Counted from the stretch's first letter, positions 9,216 to 19,509 are shown. The stretch: 64,000 nt of DNA from Chromobacterium sinusclupearum (GCF_002902845.1 NZ_PPTF01000068.1:217943-281942); one strand, 5' to 3'. Numbers and translations are program-made. Notes: generated by a model not told the origin, from the letters alone.

Positions 9216-10424
9216 ATGACGCATCATCTGTCGCAGCAGCAAGCCCGCCACCTGCAACTGGCCGCCCAGGGCCTGCTGTCCGCGCCGCGGCGCAAAGCCT
9301 CCCAGGCCGATGTGCTGGCCGCCATCCGCCGCATGGCGCTGTTGCAGATCGACACCATCAGCGTGGTGGCGCGCAGTCCTTATCTGGTGCTGTACAGCCG
9401 CGTCGGCGCCTACGATCCGGGCTGGCTGGACCAATTGCTGGCCGAAGGGGCCTTGTTCGAATACTGGGCGCACGAAGCCTGCTTCGTGCCGGCGGAAGAC
9501 TATGGCCTGATGCGTCACCGCATGCTGAACGCGGAAAGCCTGGGTTGGAAATTCTCGCAGCGCTGGTTCGATCAACACCGCGCCGATATCGAGGCCATCG
9601 TCGAGCATATTCGCGTCCACGGCCCGGTGCGCTCGGCCGATTTCGAGCGCAAAGGCGGCAAAGGAAGCGGCTGGTGGGACTGGAAGCCGGAAAAGCGCCA
9701 CCTTGAGGTGTTGTTCACGCTGGGACGGCTGATGGTGAAGGAGCGGCGAGCCTTCCAGCGCGTCTATGATTTGGCCGAACGGGTAAGGCCAGACTGGGAC
9801 GACGCGCGCGACCTGCCCACGCCGGAAGAGGCGCTCTTGGAACAAGTGCGCAACAGCTGCCGCGCGCTGGGCATCGTCAAGGCCGGCTGGGTGGCCGATT
9901 ACTACCGGCTCAAGCGCGCACCGTATGGCGAGCTGCTGCACGGCCTGGCCGACCAGGGCGAGCTGATCCCCGTGAAAGTGGAAGGCTGGAGCCACGACGC
10001 CTTCGTCCACGCCAGCCTGGCTGCCGAGTTGGAGCAGGCCGCGGCGGGCACGCTGAACAGCGGCAATACCGCCATCCTGTCGCCGTTCGACCCGCTGGTA
10101 TGGGACCGCAAGCGCGCGCTGGAGCTGTTCGACTTCGATTACAAGATCGAGTGCTACACGCCGGCGCCCAAGCGCAAGTATGGCTACTTCACTTTGCCGA
10201 TTCTCCATCGCGGCAAACTGGTGGGCCGGCTGGACGCCAAAGCCCACCGCGCCCAGGGCGTATTCGAGGTGAAATCGCTGCACCTGGAGCCCGGCGTGCG
10301 CGTCAGCCAGCGGCTGAGCGATGACCTCAAACGCGCGCTGAGCCGGATGGCCGATTGGCACGGCACGCCGCGGCTGGCGATAGGTCAGGCGCCGGATGGC
10401 TTGGCAGAACGGCTGGCCGGCTGA
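9216..10424 (+). CDS. YcaQ/AlkZ-like winged-helix DNA glycosylase
   Basis: The 402-residue protein belongs to the HTH_42 (DUF1006) family that includes E. coli YcaQ and Streptomyces AlkZ. These enzymes remove bulky or crosslinked alkylated purines from DNA. The stretch LLQIDTISVVARSPYLVLYS near residues 43-62 carries the catalytic-motif region. It reads Q-I-D, the form I associate with the YcaQ subfamily rather than the QxQ of AlkZ. FEYWAHEACFVP and the C-terminal FDPLVWDRKRALELFDFDY are also family marks. It stands alone, without a biosynthetic cluster around it. Confidence 0.8.
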   Translation: MTHHLSQQQARHLQLAAQGLLSAPRRKASQADVLAAIRRMALLQIDTISVVARSPYLVLYSRVGAYDPGWLDQLLAEGALFEYWAHEACFVPAEDYGLMRHRMLNAESLGWKFSQRWFDQHRADIEAIVEHIRVHGPVRSADFERKGGKGSGWWDWKPEKRHLEVLFTLGRLMVKERRAFQRVYDLAERVRPDWDDARDLPTPEEALLEQVRNSCRALGIVKAGWVADYYRLKRAPYGELLHGLADQGELIPVKVEGWSHDAFVHASLAAELEQAAAGTLNSGNTAILSPFDPLVWDRKRALELFDFDYKIECYTPAPKRKYGYFTLPILHRGKLVGRLDAKAHRAQGVFEVKSLHLEPGVRVSQRLSDDLKRALSRMADWHGTPRLAIGQAPDGLAERLAG

Positions 10425-10427
10425 AGA

Positions 10428-10787
10428 TCACTCCGCGTTCGCATACCAGCCGTGGACGCCGGCCGGCCGCTCGTCCCACAGCAGCAGTTCGTTGTACTGC
10501 AGCTGCGGCGTGATATCGGTGTAATGCGGAATATCGCCCGTAATGCGCGCCGCTACTGGAGCAAAGGCCTGCTGAAACGCCTCAATCGAATCAAACAGCA
10601 ACAACGCCTGCGCCGCATAACCCGCCGGGCTACCCGGCTCCATGCCGGCCAAACCGCGCTCCACCCGCACGCCCTTTAAGGCCGGGCCCAGCAGCTGCTG
10701 CACCAGGGGGATGTGGCGCTGCAGGTAGTAGTCGAAATCGAAATGCGCGCCGGCGCGTTGCGGATAGAGGACGCTGACAGTAATCAT
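10428..10787 (-). CDS. EthD-domain protein
   Basis: A small (119-residue) dimeric alpha/beta-barrel type protein of the EthD family. It begins MITVSVLYPQRAGAHFDFDY, followed by RHIPLVQQLLGP, as in EthD reductase-like proteins. The chosen ATG has GGAG upstream; an earlier in-frame ATG overlaps that site. The family is linked to degradation or polyketide-type chemistry, but most members have no known substrate. It ends 4 bases from the convergent YcaQ-like gene. Confidence 0.75.
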   Translation of the reverse strand: MITVSVLYPQRAGAHFDFDYYLQRHIPLVQQLLGPALKGVRVERGLAGMEPGSPAGYAAQALLLFDSIEAFQQAFAPVAARITGDIPHYTDITPQLQYNELLLWDERPAGVHGWYANAE

Positions 10788-10934
10788 GACGGGCTCCATA
10801 TCGTTAGGACAAACGACAAGTTAAACCCAAACAGCTGCATTTCCAATGTCATTTAGCGAAAACTGGCTCATTGGCCGGAACTTGCCGCCTGTCCAACCGC
10901 TCTGTAACAACATTCCATTTTGTAGGACAACACC

Positions 10935-11228
10935 ATGCGCACCGTGATCATCGCCGCCAGCAGCGCCTTGATTCTGGCTGGCTGCAACCAGCAACAAACC
11001 AGCCAGTTGCAACAAGCCGCCTCCGCCGCCATCGGCAGCGTGCATCAGAGCGTGGACGGCGCCAGCGCCCCCTTAGGCCAGCTGCAACAGCAAGCCAGCG
11101 CCGCCCTTGGGGTAGCCAAACAGGTGGGCGCCGCCGCCACCGTGCTCAACCCGGAACTGAAACAGCAAGTGGACAAGCTGAAGGAACAGGCCTCCGCGTT
11201 GAAAGGCGCGATCAAGCCGGCCGATTAG
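10935..11228 (+). CDS. Small predicted lipoprotein
   Basis: A 97-residue protein with a signal peptide ending in the lipobox LAGC (cysteine 17), so the mature protein is probably lipid-anchored and about 80 residues long. The remainder is rich in alanine and glutamine and looks helical or coiled coil (QLQQAASAAIG, QLQQQASAALG, LKQQVDKLKEQASALKG). An AGGA site precedes the ATG. I do not recognise a family. It could be a short periplasmic helical spacer-type lipoprotein. Confidence 0.7.
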   Translation: MRTVIIAASSALILAGCNQQQTSQLQQAASAAIGSVHQSVDGASAPLGQLQQQASAALGVAKQVGAAATVLNPELKQQVDKLKEQASALKGAIKPAD

Positions 11229-11337
11229 AGGCTGTTGACAAGATTTTGATGCGGCGCGGCAAGATATTTAGCTGCAATTTAGCCGCCGCGTCCTAGCATG
11301 GCTGCGTCACCCTCACCCAACACGGGAGCGCACCGCC

Positions 11338-11907
11338 ATGCAAACCTTGCCCGATATCTGCCAGATCAGCGACATCCTGCTGGACGTGGACATAGACAAC
11401 AAACACCAGCTGTTTGAATTCGCCGCCCGCCAGCTGGGCCAGCGCCACGCCGTAAACGCTCAGACGCTGGCCACCGCGCTGCTGTTGCGCGAGCAATCCG
11501 GCAGCACCGGCCTGGGGCATGGCCTGGCCTTGCCGCACGGCCGCATTTCCGGCCTGGCCGAAGCCCATGCGCTGTTTCTACGCCTGAAGCAGGGCCTGGA
11601 GTTCGATGCCCCGGACCACGCGCCGGCGCACAGCTTTCTATTCCTGCTGCTGCCGCAGGAGACGCGCCCGCCCCATCTGCAGCTGCTGGCCTCCATTGCC
11701 CGCATGTTCAGCGAGCGGCCGTTCCGCGAAGCGCTGGCGCGCAGCCACCATCCGCAGCAAGTGCTGCGCTTGTTCCAACTGTGGGCCGATCCGGACGCCG
11801 ACAACGATCCGCATTTCCTGCTCGACAGCAACCGCTACTTCCTTGATGCCGAAGCCAGCCTGAGGCCGGATTACAGCATACGGCGCAAGGTCGTGGCCCG
11901 CTTCTAA
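11338..11907 (+). CDS. Stand-alone PTS IIA (PtsN/EIIA-Ntr-like) protein
   Basis: The 189-residue protein has the PTS EIIA type 2 fold of nitrogen-PTS regulators. The phosphorylatable histidine sits in GLALPHGRI (about residue 67), and AHALFLRLKQGLEFDAPD matches the conserved beta-sheet segment. About 35 residues extend beyond the usual domain end (DPHFLLDSNRYFL onward). No rpoN, hpf or ptsP-like gene is adjacent, so this is probably not the canonical rpoN-linked PtsN but a second copy or a relative. A GGGAG site precedes the start. Confidence 0.8.
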   Translation: MQTLPDICQISDILLDVDIDNKHQLFEFAARQLGQRHAVNAQTLATALLLREQSGSTGLGHGLALPHGRISGLAEAHALFLRLKQGLEFDAPDHAPAHSFLFLLLPQETRPPHLQLLASIARMFSERPFREALARSHHPQQVLRLFQLWADPDADNDPHFLLDSNRYFLDAEASLRPDYSIRRKVVARF

Positions 11908-12049
11908 AGCGCAGGTTCCAGGTCTTTGCCCGCGGCGTTGGCCGGATAGGCTTGGCACAAGTGGCGCGCCGGTTCTCCACAAAGCGCCGGCAGCGGAACG
12001 GCGTTTGCTAAAATGAATCAGTTACCGCCCCATCAACTGCCATCGCCCT

Positions 12050-13171
12050 ATGTCCGACTACCTGCTGATCATGGTTTCACTGGCTGTCGCCAGCATAGGC
12101 GTCATCACCTGGCAGCACAGCATCCGCGCTGACCTGATCCGCGCCAGACGGCGCTGGCTGCAGGCCTCGCTGCTGCTGGCCGCCGGCATGCTGGTGGAGG
12201 GGAGGCTGTTTGGCTGGGGGCCACTGCAGATGTCGGTAGGACCCGCCATCACTACCGCCGGCATCACGCTGCAATTGATGGTGATCGCCCGACTGATCGG
12301 CATGCGCCCTCCTGGCTGGCTGTGGCTCGCCGTCGGCGCCTATGCCGGTCTCGACTACTGGATACCGTGGCAGACGCTGCAAATGGCGCTGGATGCGGCA
12401 GAAATCCCTGTGCTGTATCTGGCCGCCGCCTGGCTGTATCAGCAGGCCGAACGGCAGGTGTGCCGCAACCGCTTCAGCCCTACTGCCCTGCTCTTCCTGA
12501 TCGGCGCGCTGCTGTACATCTGGCGCGACGGCGCCGACATGTGGCGGCATCTGCACGGTTTGCCCGTCCTGCCGCATCCACAAGACGGCATGCATCATCT
12601 GGCGCTGACCGTCGCTGCTGCGGCACAGGTCTGCGGCGCCGTGGGTTTTCTGAACATCGCCCTGCAGCGGCAAAACAGCCGGCTGCAAGACGCTGCCAAT
12701 ATCGACCCGCTCACCGCCGCCGGCAACCGCCGCGCGCTGCAATACTGGCTGAACACGCTCGATGCCTCGACCCAGCGCGTCTGCGTGGTGATGCTGGATA
12801 TCGACCACTTCAAATCCATCAACGACCGCTTCGGCCATCCGGCCGGCGACGCGGTGCTGCAGATGCTGGCTGCCGTGCTCAACAACGGCGTGCGCGGAAA
12901 CGATCTGCTAATCCGCTACGGCGGTGAGGAGTTCTGCCTGGTGATGCCGGATACCTCCGCCGAGGTGGGCTTTGCGGTGGCGGAACGGTTGCGCCAGCAA
13001 TTCAACCAGCTGCAGCCGCTGCCGAGCCATCCTGAGCTGCGTTGCAGCTTCTCCGCCGGCGTGTGCGAATGGCAGTGCCGGCAGCAGGACTTCGCCACCG
13101 CGCAACAAAAGGCCGACCAGGCGCTGTATCAGGCCAAACAGGGCGGACGCAACCAGGTGTGCCGGCTGTAA
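12050..13171 (+). CDS. Membrane-bound diguanylate cyclase (GGDEF)
   Basis: The 373-residue protein has about six or seven N-terminal membrane segments (residues 1-205) and a C-terminal GGDEF domain from about 215. The active-site loop is RYGGEEF, so catalysis is expected. An RxxD inhibitory site (RGND) lies five residues before it, consistent with product feedback by c-di-GMP. DIDHFKSINDRFGHPAGD carries the metal and substrate residues. The N-terminal sensor resembles MASE-type membrane modules but I cannot name it. The gene appears monocistronic. Confidence 0.92.
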   Translation: MSDYLLIMVSLAVASIGVITWQHSIRADLIRARRRWLQASLLLAAGMLVEGRLFGWGPLQMSVGPAITTAGITLQLMVIARLIGMRPPGWLWLAVGAYAGLDYWIPWQTLQMALDAAEIPVLYLAAAWLYQQAERQVCRNRFSPTALLFLIGALLYIWRDGADMWRHLHGLPVLPHPQDGMHHLALTVAAAAQVCGAVGFLNIALQRQNSRLQDAANIDPLTAAGNRRALQYWLNTLDASTQRVCVVMLDIDHFKSINDRFGHPAGDAVLQMLAAVLNNGVRGNDLLIRYGGEEFCLVMPDTSAEVGFAVAERLRQQFNQLQPLPSHPELRCSFSAGVCEWQCRQQDFATAQQKADQALYQAKQGGRNQVCRL

Positions 13172-13219
13172 CGTTACTGTCTGCCCTTAAACACGCCATA
13201 GCCCTGAACAGCTTGCCCG

Positions 13220-14662
13220 CTACTCGGCATGCTGTTCGGACAAAGCCTGCGCCAAGCGTTTCACCCCCAGCAGCAGGGCCTCATCCTCCAAATCGGCGTA
13301 ACACAAGCGGATTCCATGCACTACGCTGCCATCGCCGGTGAAATGACTGCCGGCCAATATCTTCACGCCTCGTCGCCGAGCATCCTCCACTAGGCGCGTC
13401 ATATCGATATTCGAGCCCAACTGCAGCCAGATCGCCAGGCCTCCCGCCGGCAACTCAAAATCGGCCTTGCCATTCAACTCCCACTGCAGCGCCTCCACCA
13501 ACACCTGCCTCCGGTGTTTATAGACGCGCCATGCCCGCCGCACATGGCGCCTCAACTCGCCGCTATCCATCAATTCCGCCACCGCCTGTTCCGTCACAGG
13601 ATTGCCCTGGCGATCAATCAGCAGGATGTTGTCGACACAACGCTCGATCAGCGCCGCGGGCGCAAGCACAAAACCTATGCGCAACCCCGGAGCCAACACT
13701 TTGGACAGCGAGCCGACATAAACCACTCGCCGTCCTCCAGGCAGGCTGGCAAGCGGATACATCGGCCGATGCGTGAAATGGAACTCGTGGTCGTAGTCGT
13801 CTTCGATGATGTGGAAGTCATAGCGCTCCGCCAAGGCCAACAACTGCAGCCGTCGCTCCGCCGGCATCATCTTCGTGGTGGGAAACTGGTGGTGTGGCGT
13901 CAGATACACCGCCTTCACCGGATAACGGCGACACAAGGACTCCAGTTCCCCAGACAACATGCCTTGAGCGTCGCTTGCCGCATCCAGACACTGCGCGCCC
14001 TGCGAGCGAAATGCATTGCGCGCCGATGGATAGCTCAAACGGTCCACCACGACCGCATCGCCGGGTTTCAACAACACCTTGCCGGCCAGATAGATGCCCA
14101 TCAGGCTGCCGCGCACAAGGCAAATATTCTCCAACGTAGCCGACAGGCCCCGCTCCATGGTCAGCATGCGCAACAATGACTGGCGCAGCCCCAGCTCGCC
14201 GCGCGGATCGCCATAGGACAAGCGCCCCGACCGGGCGGTGGCGATCAGGGCGCGCCTATAGGCCCTGCCTAGCGCGTCGAAAGGAATCAGCCGGGAATCC
14301 GGAACGTTTTCGGAAAAATCGATCAGATCCGCTTTCGGCATCTGCTCGGCCTGCTGCCGCGACAGGATGAAGTCCAGTTCAGCCTCCTCCGCCAACGGCG
14401 CCGGCAGCGATGCCGCAACGAACGTGCCGCGCCGCCCCTCCGCCGTTACCCACCCCTGCGCCGCCAACTCGTCGTAGGCCAGCACCACCGTCTTGCGGTT
14501 CAAGCTCAGCCTATCCGCCAGTTCCCTGCTACCAGGCAGCGCATCGCCCGGCCTGAGCCTGCCGCGCTGGATCTCGTCCGCCACCTGCTGCGCGATCTGT
14601 AGATGCGCTGGCAAGCCGCCTTCGCGCCGTATGGTCAGCAACATGGACCAGGGTCTCAGCAT
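13220..14662 (-). CDS. MocR-type transcriptional regulator (GntR HTH fused to aminotransferase fold)
   Basis: At 480 residues this is a full-length MocR protein. The N-terminal GntR winged helix runs from about residue 7 to 75 (PAHLQIAQQVADEIQRG, GSRELADRLSLNRKTVVLAY). A fold-type I aminotransferase-like domain follows, with the PLP-binding lysine in VGSLSKVLAPGLRIGF. Such proteins use PLP or an amine ligand as signal and often regulate a divergent operon. Here the divergent unit encodes a reductase, an M24 peptidase and a GGCT-like protein. A GGGGAG site precedes the start. Confidence 0.93.
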   Translation of the reverse strand: MLRPWSMLLTIRREGGLPAHLQIAQQVADEIQRGRLRPGDALPGSRELADRLSLNRKTVVLAYDELAAQGWVTAEGRRGTFVAASLPAPLAEEAELDFILSRQQAEQMPKADLIDFSENVPDSRLIPFDALGRAYRRALIATARSGRLSYGDPRGELGLRQSLLRMLTMERGLSATLENICLVRGSLMGIYLAGKVLLKPGDAVVVDRLSYPSARNAFRSQGAQCLDAASDAQGMLSGELESLCRRYPVKAVYLTPHHQFPTTKMMPAERRLQLLALAERYDFHIIEDDYDHEFHFTHRPMYPLASLPGGRRVVYVGSLSKVLAPGLRIGFVLAPAALIERCVDNILLIDRQGNPVTEQAVAELMDSGELRRHVRRAWRVYKHRRQVLVEALQWELNGKADFELPAGGLAIWLQLGSNIDMTRLVEDARRRGVKILAGSHFTGDGSVVHGIRLCYADLEDEALLLGVKRLAQALSEQHAE

Positions 14663-14679
14663 GCGTGTCTCCCCGCATC

Positions 14680-14722
14680 TGGACCAGTCAATTTATAAAA
14701 ACTGGATGTTTTTACTGGTCCA
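14680..14722. promoter_or_regulatory. Inverted CTGGACC/GGTCCAG half-sites in the MocR divergent promoter
   Basis: TGGACCAGT (14680-14688) and its exact inverse ACTGGTCCA (14714-14722) flank an AT-rich core, and CTGGA recurs at 14702-14706. A further TGGACCAG lies at the start of the MocR coding sequence. The half-site resembles the CTGGACY boxes bound by the MocR-type regulator TauR. Binding by the adjacent MocR is inferred. Confidence 0.55.
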
Positions 14723-14763
14723 TCACTCTTATAGCATAAGCATGTTTTTGGGAGATATGCACG

Positions 14764-15807
14764 ATGATCGAAACCTATTCTTACCGCTTGCAAGCACTGC
14801 ACTGGCTGGATGGCGTCACGCTGCGTCTGCTGTTGCGCCCGGAATGCCACCGCGGCTTGTCCATCCAGGCAGGCCAATTCTTCAGCCTGCAACTCCCATC
14901 CGGCATCACACGCAGCTACTCCCTGGCCTGCGCTCCGCGCAACGATGGTTGGCTGGAGGCCCACATCCGGCTGCGCGCAGCCGGCCAGGCCAGCGCATGG
15001 CTGCGGCATGAAGCGTGTCCTGGTCAGATGCTGACTATTAGCGGTCCCTTCGGCGACTGCGTATGGGAGGCGGAGCAGGCAGCGATAGACCGTGTGGTCA
15101 TGCTGGCCACCGGCACCGGCATCGCCCCGCTGAAAGCCATGCTGGAATACGCCCACGCGGCGGGATGCCGCACGCCGATGCATCTGTATTGGGGCGGCGC
15201 CGAAGACGCCGATCTCTATCTGGCCGAATACTTTGCCAGTCTGGCTCTGCGTTGGCCGTTATTGCGTTTCATCCCCGTACTGAGCAATGCGCCGGCTGAA
15301 TGGACCGGCCGCCGCGGCTTTGTCCAAGACGTCGCCGCCACAGACCATCCCGACCTGAGCAGCGCTCGCGTCTACGCCTGCGGCGGGCCGCGCATGGTGG
15401 AGCAGGCACGCGCGTTGCTGACGGATCGCTGCCATCTGCCCGCTGAGCGCTTTCACGCCGATGCCTTCGTCCCTGCGCAAGCACCTGCCGCCAACCACGG
15501 CAATCTGACTGTGCGCTGGCGCCGGCCGCAAGGCGACTGGCTGACAGTACCCGCCGTTGAAGGAGATCCGCTGATAACCGCGCTGGCCGCCGCCGGTCTG
15601 GTGCTGCCGGTATGCGGCGGGCAGGCTGCTTGCGGAGCCTGCCGTGTCGCCATCGATTCCAATTGGCTGAGCCAGCTGCCGCAACCTTCTCGACAGGAGC
15701 AACGGCTGCTGGCCGCGCTGGATGAGCCATCGCCGGCGCATCGCCTGGCCTGTCAAATCAAGCTGAGCACCGAACTGAACGGCCTGTCTCTGGCCGCCCA
15801 TCGCTGA
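14764..15807 (+). CDS. Flavin reductase (FNR fold) fused to a C-terminal 2Fe-2S ferredoxin domain
   Basis: The 347-residue protein is built like the reductases of multicomponent oxygenases: an FAD domain (SYSLACAPR, residues about 58-66), an NAD(P)-binding domain (MLATGTGIAPLKAMLE) with a C-terminal YACGGPRMV, and a ferredoxin domain at the end. The cluster ligands read C-x5-C-x2-C (VCGGQAACGACRV) with a last cysteine in RLACQI. The x5 spacing is that of adrenodoxin-type ferredoxins rather than the plant-type x4. It should pass electrons from NAD(P)H to a partner, but no oxygenase is encoded nearby. It is first in the unit controlled by the divergent MocR gene. Confidence 0.85.
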   Translation: MIETYSYRLQALHWLDGVTLRLLLRPECHRGLSIQAGQFFSLQLPSGITRSYSLACAPRNDGWLEAHIRLRAAGQASAWLRHEACPGQMLTISGPFGDCVWEAEQAAIDRVVMLATGTGIAPLKAMLEYAHAAGCRTPMHLYWGGAEDADLYLAEYFASLALRWPLLRFIPVLSNAPAEWTGRRGFVQDVAATDHPDLSSARVYACGGPRMVEQARALLTDRCHLPAERFHADAFVPAQAPAANHGNLTVRWRRPQGDWLTVPAVEGDPLITALAAAGLVLPVCGGQAACGACRVAIDSNWLSQLPQPSRQEQRLLAALDEPSPAHRLACQIKLSTELNGLSLAAHR

Positions 15808-15827
15808 TGTTTACAAGGAGAACCACC

Positions 15828-16511
15828 ATGCAAGAAACCTGTTTGCCGCAAGAAGCCGTTGGCGCGGCTTTCAACCGCGAAACCATGCTGGACGTGCGAC
15901 GCCGCACACGGGATGCCGTGCACAAAATTGCATCCCACATTCGTCCCGGCATGCTGGAAGAAGACGCGGTGGAACTGGCTCGCGACGTGTTGGCCGATGC
16001 CGGCATGCTGCGGGGTTGGCACGACGTCTACGTGCGCTTTGGCCGCAACACGCTGAAAACCTTTGGCGCGCCATCGGAACCAGGCGTCTATCTTGGCGAA
16101 AACGACATTTTCTTCATCGACATCGGTCCGGTATGGAAACAGTGGGAAGGCGACGCTGGCGATACCTTCGTCACCGGCAGCGATCCGGAGCGCATCCGCT
16201 GCGCCGACGATGCGCGCGCCATTTTCCATGAAGTGAGGAGCCATTGGCTGAAGGAGGGCTGCAGCGGACGAGAACTATACCGCTACGCCGAAGACTGCGC
16301 CCATCGCCGCGGCTGGCGATTGAATCTCGACCTTTCTGGCCACAGGCTGGCAGATTTCCCCCATGCCGCCATACACAATGGCGCATTGGCGGACTTCGAC
16401 CATGCGCCGAGCGCGCTGCTATGGGTGCTGGAAATCCATATCCGCCATCCCAATGAGGCATATGGCGCTTTTTTTGAAGACATGCTGCTGGACGACAGTC
16501 ACTACCTGTAA
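15828..16511 (+). CDS. M24-family metallopeptidase (pita-bread fold), short form
   Basis: A 227-residue catalytic domain related to methionine aminopeptidase, Xaa-Pro dipeptidase and creatinase. The five metal ligands can be placed: aspartates in FFIDIGPV and GDAGDTF, histidine in the SGHRLADFPH region, and glutamates in LEIHI and FFEDMLL. It lacks the N-terminal creatinase domain of prolidases. The start chosen has AAGGAG seven bases upstream; an earlier ATG overlaps the previous stop. It lies 20 bases after the reductase gene and is clearly cotranscribed. The substrate is unknown. A small peptide or amide made or broken down with the neighbouring GGCT-like enzyme is an inference. Confidence 0.8.
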   Translation: MQETCLPQEAVGAAFNRETMLDVRRRTRDAVHKIASHIRPGMLEEDAVELARDVLADAGMLRGWHDVYVRFGRNTLKTFGAPSEPGVYLGENDIFFIDIGPVWKQWEGDAGDTFVTGSDPERIRCADDARAIFHEVRSHWLKEGCSGRELYRYAEDCAHRRGWRLNLDLSGHRLADFPHAAIHNGALADFDHAPSALLWVLEIHIRHPNEAYGAFFEDMLLDDSHYL

Positions 16512-16523
16512 GCGAGACGCGAT

Positions 16524-16856
16524 ATGCCCAAATTGTTCTCTTACGGCACGCTGCAACAAGACAATGTGCAGCTCGCCACCTTCGGCCACCTATTGCGCGG
16601 CCGCCCGGCTCAATTAGTCGGCTTCAAGCTGGATAGTCTGGAAATTCGCGATGCCGAAGTGGTGCGCGCCAGCGGCAAGACCCACCATCCCATCGTCCGA
16701 TTGAGCGAGAATCCGCAAGACTGCGTTGCCGGCAGCGTGTTCGACATCAGCGATGAAGAGCTGGAACTGGCGGACCGCTATGAGGTGGATGATTACCAGC
16801 GGGTAGAAGCGCTGCTGGATACGGGCGAACGGGCCTGGGTCTATATCGCCGCTTAG
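16524..16856 (+). CDS. Gamma-glutamylcyclotransferase-like (AIG2/GGCT) protein
   Basis: The 110-residue protein has the GGCT-fold signature LFSYGTLQ at the N-terminus. An ELADRYEVDDYQRV stretch near residue 80 contains the acidic residue expected for catalysis. Members release 5-oxoproline from gamma-glutamyl amines or peptides, or cleave related isopeptide bonds; short bacterial members are mostly uncharacterised. It follows the M24 gene by 12 bases and ends the unit, with a terminator directly after. Confidence 0.85.
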   Translation: MPKLFSYGTLQQDNVQLATFGHLLRGRPAQLVGFKLDSLEIRDAEVVRASGKTHHPIVRLSENPQDCVAGSVFDISDEELELADRYEVDDYQRVEALLDTGERAWVYIAA

Positions 16857-16877
16857 CCGCAAAAGGCCATAGACAAG

Positions 16878-16911
16878 GGGCGATGGCTTATCCACAACCA
16901 TCGCCCGTTTC
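16878..16911 (+). terminator. Terminator whose loop is a perfect DnaA box
   Basis: A perfect 9-base stem GGGCGATGG/CCATCGCCC closes an 11-base loop that contains TTATCCACA (16888-16896), and it is followed by GTTTCTATTTTT. A second TTATCCACA lies at 16917-16925. It separates the convergent GGCT-like and DUF2789 genes. Confidence 0.75.
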
Positions 16912-16928
16912 TATTTTTATCCACAGCT

Positions 16929-17168
16929 TCAGGATTCGCCTTGCTGCAGCAACACCGCCAGCTCGTCCACCGCCTCGCTCCATTCGGCATCATTCTCCAG
17001 CGATTGGCGCAGGAAGGCCGCCTGCGCAGGACTCCAGAACGGCGCGTCAGCCAGATTGGACTTGGGCGGCAGCGGATGGCTGGCGATGAAGGCGCGCATC
17101 GCCGCCGGATCGTCGGACAAGCCCAGCTGGCGGAACAGGCCAGGCAACAGATGGCTGCTGGTATCCAT
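16929..17168 (-). CDS. DUF2789-family protein
   Basis: A 79-residue protein beginning MDTSSHLLPGLFRQLGLSDD, followed by a FIASHPLPP and FWSPAQAAFL pattern, as in the DUF2789 family. The internal ATG was chosen because AGGAG lies directly upstream; the frame extends 20 codons further without a ribosome-binding site. No function is known for the family. It may be translated from its own short transcript. Confidence 0.75.
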   Translation of the reverse strand: MDTSSHLLPGLFRQLGLSDDPAAMRAFIASHPLPPKSNLADAPFWSPAQAAFLRQSLENDAEWSEAVDELAVLLQQGES

Positions 17169-17229
17169 AGCAGGCTCCTGCGGTGAGGGAGATACGCTCA
17201 TCGTATACCCAAGCCATCGTGGCGGCATG

Positions 17230-17255
17230 AAAAAAGCGGCGGTCTGCGCCGCCGC
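17230..17255 (-). terminator. Rho-independent terminator of thiC
   Basis: On the minus strand GCGGCGG/CCGCCGC form a 7-base stem with a 6-base loop, followed by six T residues. It lies 18 bases after the thiC stop. Confidence 0.85.
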
Positions 17256-17273
17256 CTGTTGTTCCAGCCATAC

Positions 17274-19392
<2,119 letters not shown>

Positions 19393-19509
19393 CTGTGAAG
19401 GTAAGGCAAATATGGGATAATCGCAAGTTATCGTCATGACCAGAGTCTTGCCGCCGCCGCTGTCTTCCATCCGGCGGAGCGGACTCCCAGCCCTCCGGAG
19501 TGTAAGTTG

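Noticed and set aside
11229..11260. GGCTGTTGAC next to the small lipoprotein stop, like the end of the metH element
   Set aside because: Only about ten bases match and no second end or core is present nearby.
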